Assembly (NCBI RefSeq): GCF_001612685.1
Contig: NZ_BDAY01000043.1
Coordinates: 1 to 46,420 of the forward strand
DNA: 46,420 nt
Source of the DNA: Nocardia altamirensis NBRC 108246
Lineage (GTDB): Bacteria > Actinomycetota > Actinomycetes > Mycobacteriales > Mycobacteriaceae
Direction of reading: 5' to 3'
Below the pieces are notes generated by a model. That model did not search any database. It worked only from the letters and a program-made list of their open reading frames with translations, and was not told where the DNA came from. Shown one piece after another: positions 41,576 to 46,420 of the stretch. The position numbers were made by a program, and so were the translations under genes. How positions within the stretch are numbered: the stretch's first letter is position 1; every line of letters begins with the position of its first letter.

Positions 41576-44434
41576 ATGACCACTGCAGACAACGTCACGG
41601 CGGCCGAGAACGGCACGACAACGCGCAGCGCAGCGGCGAGCGACCCAGCCGCGACCGATGCTGCGGCAGATGGCACCGAAACTGTCGGAGCCGACACGGC
41701 CAGCGGCACAGACACAGCGAGGCTAGCCACGTACGGCAGCGCTGTACCAGGTGGCACGAAGAACGCCGGCGCGTACGAAGCTGGCACGGCGACCAGCAGC
41801 ACGGAGTCAGCCGGGCCAGCAACGGCCAGCGGCACAGACACAGCCGACCCGGCCACGGCTGGCACCACGCCGGACGGCGCGGGGACTGTCGTCACGGCAT
41901 CTGGCAGCGTGGCAAAAGGCGGCTCGGTGACGCGGGTCTTCGGGATCAGGCACCATGGTCCGGGGTCGGCGAGGTCGCTTCGGTTGGCGTTGGAGGCTTT
42001 TCGGCCCGACACCATTCTGATCGAAGGTCCGGCCGATGCTGATCCGCTGGTCGGATATGTGGCTGCGGCAGGGATGGCACCGCCGGTCGCGTTGCTGGCC
42101 TACGTGCCCGATACGCCGGCAACCGCGGCGTTCTGGCCTTACGCGGTGTTCTCGCCGGAGTGGCAGGCACTGCAATATGCCGTGGAACACGAAGTGCCCG
42201 TGCGCTTCTGCGACCTGCCGGCCACCACGGTGCTCGCCGCCGAGGACGAGCCGGGCGATCGGTTCGACCCGCTCAGCACGCTGGCCGCGGCAGGCGGCTA
42301 CGACGATGCCGAGCGTTGGTGGGACGCGGTCGTCGAATCCACTCCCGACGCAGCGGCTTTCGACGCCATCACCGAGGCCATGGCGGCGTTGCGTGAAGCA
42401 GCTGACGATGGTCACGCAGGCACGACCTCTGCCTCGATACCCGACCTCGAGCCCGCACGGGGCCTGGCCGCCGGAGAACTCTCCCGCCGAGACCAGTCCC
42501 CTCCTCAGTCCGGCTCGGCGGGCTCGGCGGGCTCGGCGGGCTCGGCGGGCTCGGCGGGCTCGGATGCCATCGAATCCGGCTCAGGGGCAGACCGATCCGC
42601 GGACCCGATCGCCGGGGACGTCGGCGCGGACCCGGCGGCGATCAGCGACCACGAGGAAGGCGCGGCGGCTGATTCGGTGGCCGAGGCGGTGGCCGACGTC
42701 ATCGAGCCGGGGCCGGTTCCGCTCGATCCTGTCCGCATCGATGCGCACACGCTGCGGCGTGAGGCGTTCATGCGGCAGACGATGCGTAAGGCGGTCAAGG
42801 ACGGCGCGCGGCGGCTTGCGGTGGTGTGCGGCGCGTGGCATGCACCGGCACTTGCGGGCAAGCTCGGACCTGCGACGGCGGATACCGCGCTGTTGAAAGG
42901 ACTTCCGAAGACCAAAGCCACGCTGACCTGGGTGCCGTGGACGCATTCGCGGCTCGCCACGACCTCGGGGTACGGGGCGGGCATCACCTCGCCGGGCTGG
43001 TATCACCATCTGTTCACCGAGACCGAGCGGCCGATCGTCCGCTGGCTCACGAAGGTGGCCGGCGTGCTGCGCGCCCACGATCTGCCGGTGTCGAGCGCGC
43101 ACATCATCGAGGCGGTCCGGCTCGCCGAGACGCTCGCCGCGCTGCGCGGCCGCCCGCTGGCCGGGCTGTCGGAAGTCACCGAGGCCACCAGGGCGGTGAT
43201 GTGCGCGGGCGACGAGACGATGTTGCGGCTGGTCGTCAACGAGCTCGTGATCGGCGAGGCACTCGGCACCGTGCCGGAGGGCACGCCGACCGTGCCGCTG
43301 GACGCCGACCTGCGTGCGCGGATCCGTTCGCTGCGCATGAAGCAGGAGGCGTTGTCGCGGACGATCGATCTGGACCTGCGTAAAGAGCGCGAGGTCGAGC
43401 GCTCCCGCCTGCTGCATCGGCTGCGGGTGCTCGACATTCCGTGGGGCACGCTGACCACCAGCGAGGTGCGCAGTACCGGCACCTTCCGCGAGACATGGAC
43501 GCTGGAATGGCGTCCGGAGTACGCCATTTCGATCATCGAGGCGTCGCGGTGGGGCACCACCGTCGGCACCGCCGCCGAGGCGAAGATCTTGGATACCGCG
43601 AGCCGTGCGGACAGCACCGTCGGCGAGCTGACCGCCGCGCTCGAGGTGGCGCTGCTTGCCGATCTCGGCGGCGCCACCGATGGTTTGATCACCCGGCTGG
43701 AATCCGCGGCCGCCCTCGATCACGACATCACCCACTTGCTCGCCGCGCTGCCCGGCCTGATCAGGACGTTGCGCTACGGCGATGTCCGCGGCACCGACAC
43801 CAAGGCGCTCGCGCACGTCGCCGACGGCCTGCTCGTCCGCGTCTGCGCTGGCCTCCCCGGCGCCGTCACCGGCCTCGACACCGACGCGGCCACCGAGTTC
43901 CGCGCGCTCCTCGACGCGGCACACACCGCCGTCCACACCCGCGACGACGGCTGGGCCACCACGGAATGGCTCGGCGCGCTGCGCAAGCTCGCCGACCGGG
44001 ACGACGTGCACGGCGCACTCGTCGGTCGCGCCGTCCGGCTGCTCTGCGACGCGGGCATCATCGACGACATCGATTCCGCCCGTAGGCTTTCCGCCGCCCT
44101 GTCGGTCGGCAACACCGCCGCGGCGAAGGCCGCGTGGGTGGACGGCTTCCTCGGCGGCCGCGGCCTGCTGCTCGTGCACGACCGAGAGTTGTTGCACCTC
44201 ATCGACGCATGGCTGCGTGACCTGCGCGAGGACCAGTTCGTCGAGACACTTCCGCTGCTGCGCCGCACCTTCGGCGCGTTCGAGCCTGGTGAGCGACGCG
44301 CCATCGGACAGGCCGTGCGCAAGGGCGGCGTCGTCTCGACTGCCGCAGGCACGAGCGCCGACGGCCAGTTCGATCTCGAGCGCGGCAGCATCGCCATGCG
44401 CACCGCCGCGGAAATCCTAGGAGTATCGGTATGA
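41576..44434 (+). CDS. DUF5682 protein (YehM-like) with a low-complexity N-terminal extension
   Basis: A 952-residue protein. The family domain begins only at VTRVFGIRHHGPGSARSLRL, about residue 122; the part before is an Ala/Thr/Gly/Ser-rich, intrinsically disordered stretch holding an in-frame 23-bp direct repeat. A second low-complexity linker with a (Gly-Ser-Ala)5 run starts at about residue 313, between EAMAALREAAD and the next conserved block, LRREAFMRQTMRKAVKDGARRLAVVCGAWHAPAL. ATG 41576 is supported by AAGGGGGTG about 8 nt upstream; GTG 41519 lacks one. The stop overlaps the vWA gene (ATGA). The molecular function is unknown; by context it works with MoxR and vWA. Confidence 0.85.
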   Translation: MTTADNVTAAENGTTTRSAAASDPAATDAAADGTETVGADTASGTDTARLATYGSAVPGGTKNAGAYEAGTATSSTESAGPATASGTDTADPATAGTTPDGAGTVVTASGSVAKGGSVTRVFGIRHHGPGSARSLRLALEAFRPDTILIEGPADADPLVGYVAAAGMAPPVALLAYVPDTPATAAFWPYAVFSPEWQALQYAVEHEVPVRFCDLPATTVLAAEDEPGDRFDPLSTLAAAGGYDDAERWWDAVVESTPDAAAFDAITEAMAALREAADDGHAGTTSASIPDLEPARGLAAGELSRRDQSPPQSGSAGSAGSAGSAGSAGSDAIESGSGADRSADPIAGDVGADPAAISDHEEGAAADSVAEAVADVIEPGPVPLDPVRIDAHTLRREAFMRQTMRKAVKDGARRLAVVCGAWHAPALAGKLGPATADTALLKGLPKTKATLTWVPWTHSRLATTSGYGAGITSPGWYHHLFTETERPIVRWLTKVAGVLRAHDLPVSSAHIIEAVRLAETLAALRGRPLAGLSEVTEATRAVMCAGDETMLRLVVNELVIGEALGTVPEGTPTVPLDADLRARIRSLRMKQEALSRTIDLDLRKEREVERSRLLHRLRVLDIPWGTLTTSEVRSTGTFRETWTLEWRPEYAISIIEASRWGTTVGTAAEAKILDTASRADSTVGELTAALEVALLADLGGATDGLITRLESAAALDHDITHLLAALPGLIRTLRYGDVRGTDTKALAHVADGLLVRVCAGLPGAVTGLDTDAATEFRALLDAAHTAVHTRDDGWATTEWLGALRKLADRDDVHGALVGRAVRLLCDAGIIDDIDSARRLSAALSVGNTAAAKAAWVDGFLGGRGLLLVHDRELLHLIDAWLRDLREDQFVETLPLLRRTFGAFEPGERRAIGQAVRKGGVVSTAAGTSADGQFDLERGSIAMRTAAEILGVSV
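41696..41844 (+). repeat. In-frame 23-bp direct repeat in the DUF5682 gene
   Basis: The same 23 bases, starting ACGGCCAGCGGCACAG, occur at 41696-41718 and 41822-41844, 126 bp apart, which keeps the reading frame. Each codes for TASGTDTA. It suggests that the N-terminal extension grew by duplication. Confidence 0.7.
42512..42562 (+). repeat. Tandem GGCTCGGCG 9-bp repeat coding for (Gly-Ser-Ala)5
   Basis: Five complete units (42512-42556) and a partial sixth (42557-42562), all in frame inside the DUF5682 gene. Changes in copy number would lengthen a linker by three residues per unit without breaking the frame. Confidence 0.9.
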
Positions 44435-45591
44435 ACACTGTCGACGAAACCCAGGCTCGGCGTTGGCGTTTGGTCCTCGGCACGGCTGCCGAGGAAGGCC
44501 TCGGCGGGCTCGGCTCCGCCGATGATCTGGCGATGGATCGGGCACTGTCCGCGCTGTACAACGACGACGAGCGCAGCTCGGACAAGCGGTCCGGCGGCCT
44601 CCAGGGTTCCGCGCCTCGGGTGGCGCGCTGGCTCGGCGATATCCGCAACTACTTCCCGTCCACCGTGGTCGAGGTGATGCAGCGCGACGCGGTGCAGCGG
44701 CTGAACCTCACCCAGCTGCTGCTCGAGCCCGAACTGCTCGAGGCGGTCGAGCCCGACGTGCATCTGGTCGGCACGCTGTTGAGCCTGAACCGGGTGATGC
44801 CCGAAACCACCAAGGCCACGGCGCGTCTGGTGGTGGAGAAGGTGGTGCGCGAGATCGAGCAGCGCATCGCCGCGCAGACCGTCGCCGCCATCTCCGGCGC
44901 ATTGAATCGGGCCGCTCGCATCTCGCGGCCCCGGCTGCGCGATATCGACTGGGACCGCACCATTCGCAAGAACCTGGCCAACTATCTGCCCGAGCATCGG
45001 ACCGTCGTGCCGGAGCGGCTGGTCGGCTACGGGCGCAAAGCCCAAGCGGTACAGCGTGATGTCGTGCTCGCCATCGACCAATCCGGTTCGATGGCGGCCA
45101 GCGTCGTCTATGCCTCGATCTTCGGCGCCGTGCTCGCCTCCATGCGCTCGCTGAAGACGTCGCTTGTCGTGTTCGACACCGAGGTCGTCGATCTCACCGA
45201 GAAGCTCGATGATCCCGTCGACGTGCTGTTCGGCACGCAACTCGGCGGCGGCACCGACATCAACCGTGCCATCGCCTACTCCCAGTCCCTGATCACCCGC
45301 CCCACCGACACCCTCTTCGTCCTCATCTCCGACCTCTACGAGGGCGGCGTCCGCGACGAAATGCTGCGCCGCGTCAACGCCATGAAGGAATCCGGGGTCC
45401 AGGTGGTCGTCCTGCTCGCGCTGTCCGACGAGGGCGCTCCCGCCTTCGACCACGACAACGCCGCAGCCTTGGCCGCGCTCGGCGTCCCCGCGTTCGCCTG
45501 CACCCCCGACAAATTCCCCGACCTGCTCGCCGTGGCCCTCGACCACGGCGACCTCCAGTCGTGGGCCAACCGCAACACCAGCCACAGCTGA
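44431..45591 (+). CDS. vWA-domain protein (YehP-like)
   Basis: A 386-residue protein with an alpha-helical N-terminal half (about residues 1-205) and a C-terminal von Willebrand A domain. The metal-ion-dependent adhesion site is complete: DQSGS (Asp216, Ser218, Ser220), Thr275 in GGGTDIN, and Asp301 in LISDLYEGG. vWA domains of this type dock with MoxR ATPases to deliver or remodel a client. The start overlaps the DUF5682 stop by ATGA. It is the last gene of the operon. Confidence 0.93.
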   Translation: MNTVDETQARRWRLVLGTAAEEGLGGLGSADDLAMDRALSALYNDDERSSDKRSGGLQGSAPRVARWLGDIRNYFPSTVVEVMQRDAVQRLNLTQLLLEPELLEAVEPDVHLVGTLLSLNRVMPETTKATARLVVEKVVREIEQRIAAQTVAAISGALNRAARISRPRLRDIDWDRTIRKNLANYLPEHRTVVPERLVGYGRKAQAVQRDVVLAIDQSGSMAASVVYASIFGAVLASMRSLKTSLVVFDTEVVDLTEKLDDPVDVLFGTQLGGGTDINRAIAYSQSLITRPTDTLFVLISDLYEGGVRDEMLRRVNAMKESGVQVVVLLALSDEGAPAFDHDNAAALAALGVPAFACTPDKFPDLLAVALDHGDLQSWANRNTSHS

Positions 45592-45626
45592 GGTGGTGCG
45601 CCGATCGCTATCGCGGCGGGGCGATC

Positions 45627-45716
45627 TCAGGCCGACAGACTGACGATGCCCTGGACCAGGCTGAGGAATGTCACGGCGATGCCGAGCAAGGTGCCGAGAG
45701 TGCTGAAGGGTTCCAC
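45627..45716 (-). CDS. Possible 29-residue hydrophobic peptide
   Basis: GTG 45716 opens a 29-codon frame beginning VEPFSTLGTLLGIAVTFLSL and ending in LSA before TGA 45629-45627. AGGAG lies 7 nt before the GTG. The product would be one amphipathic or membrane-spanning helix. It lies 36 bp past the vWA stop on the opposite strand. I do not recognise a family. It may be a small membrane peptide or chance. Confidence 0.4.
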   Translation of the reverse strand: MEPFSTLGTLLGIAVTFLSLVQGIVSLSA

Positions 45717-46420
45717 GGGACTCCTATCTGAACGAGCGAACAGACAGCTCCGCCGATCGTACGACAGAGTCAGCGGCATCCCCGCTCGTTCGACGGTTCG
45801 CCGCACGAGAAGTTTTCAGCTGGTCATCATTGGTTTAGAAGAGACTGGACCCGTTGATCCCCATACGGTCGCCGAGGCGGGAGCAGCTGAGGATGCAACA
45901 ACACGGCCAGCACCAGCAACCCGGTCGCGACATCGGTGCCCTGCCAGCCCAGAACGAGCGCAGATCCACAGAAAGAGCACGAATCCAAGTCTTGGATCGC
46001 GAAACCCCCACACCCGCACACCTTTCGCCTTCCCGCGCACTTCCCGTCTTCCCGCACACGGTTTCGTCGGCGATTCGCTGCGCAGGAGCTCGAAAGGTGC
46101 GCGGCGCAGAATCTTTGATCTTGAAAGCTCTCGAAACCGGACCACAGCCAAGTAACCCGGCTGGAACGAGAGAACCCGTGATCGACTGCGGGAGGTCAGC
46201 CGGGTACGGCAGGCGAAGCAACCACGCTAATCCGGTGCACACACCGAGATGTCGTACTCGCGTAGGCAACCGTAGAGCCGGGGAAATCTTTCCGCTCTTT
46301 TGCCAGACCTGGGTAAGTCCGGCTTTGATGGACGGTTTGCGTTGGCCGTCTCGGGGTTCGGGGATCTTGGGGAGGTGTGCTTTGCTCCGCGGGTTTCACG
46401 TCTCCTGGCGAGCGGGACGG
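45717..46420. other. Region without a convincing gene
   Basis: Base composition is lower in GC than in the rest of the window, and frames on both strands have poor codon usage. One minus-strand stretch (about 46000-45830) encodes CSFCGSALVLGWQGTDVATG and a following hydrophobic run, which could be a decayed remnant of a small membrane protein, but it has no credible start. An unfinished open frame on the plus strand at the right edge cannot be judged. Confidence 0.35.

Noticed and set aside
42581..44197. 538-codon frame antisense to the DUF5682 gene
   Set aside because: Gln/Arg/Gly-rich shadow of a coding region without motifs or start signals.
45835..46269. 144-codon minus-strand frame near the right edge
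   Set aside because: Poor codon usage, no Shine-Dalgarno and no recognisable motif; part of it may be a decayed remnant, so it is only mentioned in the region entry.

Overview
The window is high-GC DNA with GTG starts, ATGA/GTGA gene overlaps and a gene order that closely follows the Mycobacterium tuberculosis stretch Rv3248c-Rv3268 (sahH, TetR, rubB, rubA, alkB, manA, TobH-type SIS gene, manB, DUF3499, metallopeptidase-like gene, whiB2, fbiA, fbiB, manC, wbbL, rmlD, LCP protein, TIGR03089). With two alkB paralogues, a P450 and a two-component-controlled dicarboxylate transporter spliced into that order, it looks like a chromosomal piece of a Mycobacteriales member, most likely Nocardia or a close relative such as Rhodococcus. 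No rRNA, tRNA, CRISPR array, insertion sequence or prophage was recognised.

Layout. 1-3.1 kb: edge of a CxxC protein, sahH, and a divergent secreted phosphodiesterase. 3.1-6.9 kb: alkane oxidation block (alkB1; alkB2-rubA-rubB-tetR), in which rubA has no stop codon of its own. 7.0-9.9 kb: coenzyme F420 synthesis (fbiA-fbiB-Nudix, each coupled by GTGA). 10.1-12.0 kb: whiB2, a metallopeptidase-like gene and DUF3499. 12.1-17.0 kb: manB, SIS gene, manA and a CDF transporter. 17.0-20.1 kb: carotenoid-dehydrogenase-like oxidoreductase, a TetR/DUF4267 pair with a two-site operator, and DUF4287. 20.2-24.1 kb: a CitA/CitB-like two-component system divergent from a DctA-like transporter, bracketed by two near-identical terminator hairpins. 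24.2-29.7 kb: GDP-mannose, rhamnose and LCP cell-envelope genes. 29.9-34.6 kb: P450, type B carboxylesterase, FmdB, Rdx, YchJ-like protein. 34.2-37.2 kb: SMC/RecF-like ATPase with a small partner. 37.5-45.6 kb: a tightly coupled SWIM - MoxR - DUF5682 - vWA operon. 45.6-46.4 kb: a possible 29-residue hydrophobic peptide and otherwise nothing convincing.

How the genes work together. manA and manB make mannose-1-phosphate and manC activates it to GDP-mannose; rmlD supplies dTDP-rhamnose, which WbbL uses on the decaprenyl-linked GlcNAc linker that LCP proteins later join to peptidoglycan. This is the arabinogalactan/mannoside supply set of mycolata. alkB2-rubA-rubB forms an alkane hydroxylase with its electron carriers. 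fbiA and fbiB convert Fo to F420.

Most interesting points. (1) Two 84-nt leader cassettes at 22650-22733 and 32822-32905 each encode a 27-residue peptide (M-x-E-R-x-E-R at the N-terminus), are about 74 percent identical without gaps, and end in TCATGA so that their stop overlaps the start of an unrelated downstream gene. They look like a mobile or repeated translational-coupling element, analogous to mycobacterial MIRUs. (2) The SWIM-MoxR-DUF5682-vWA operon faces a two-gene SMC-like ATPase module across a gene-free divergent region. (3) rubA is frameshifted at a G4 run right before rubB. (4) A paired GACAC motif sits inside the whiB2 promoter, which suggests WhiA control.
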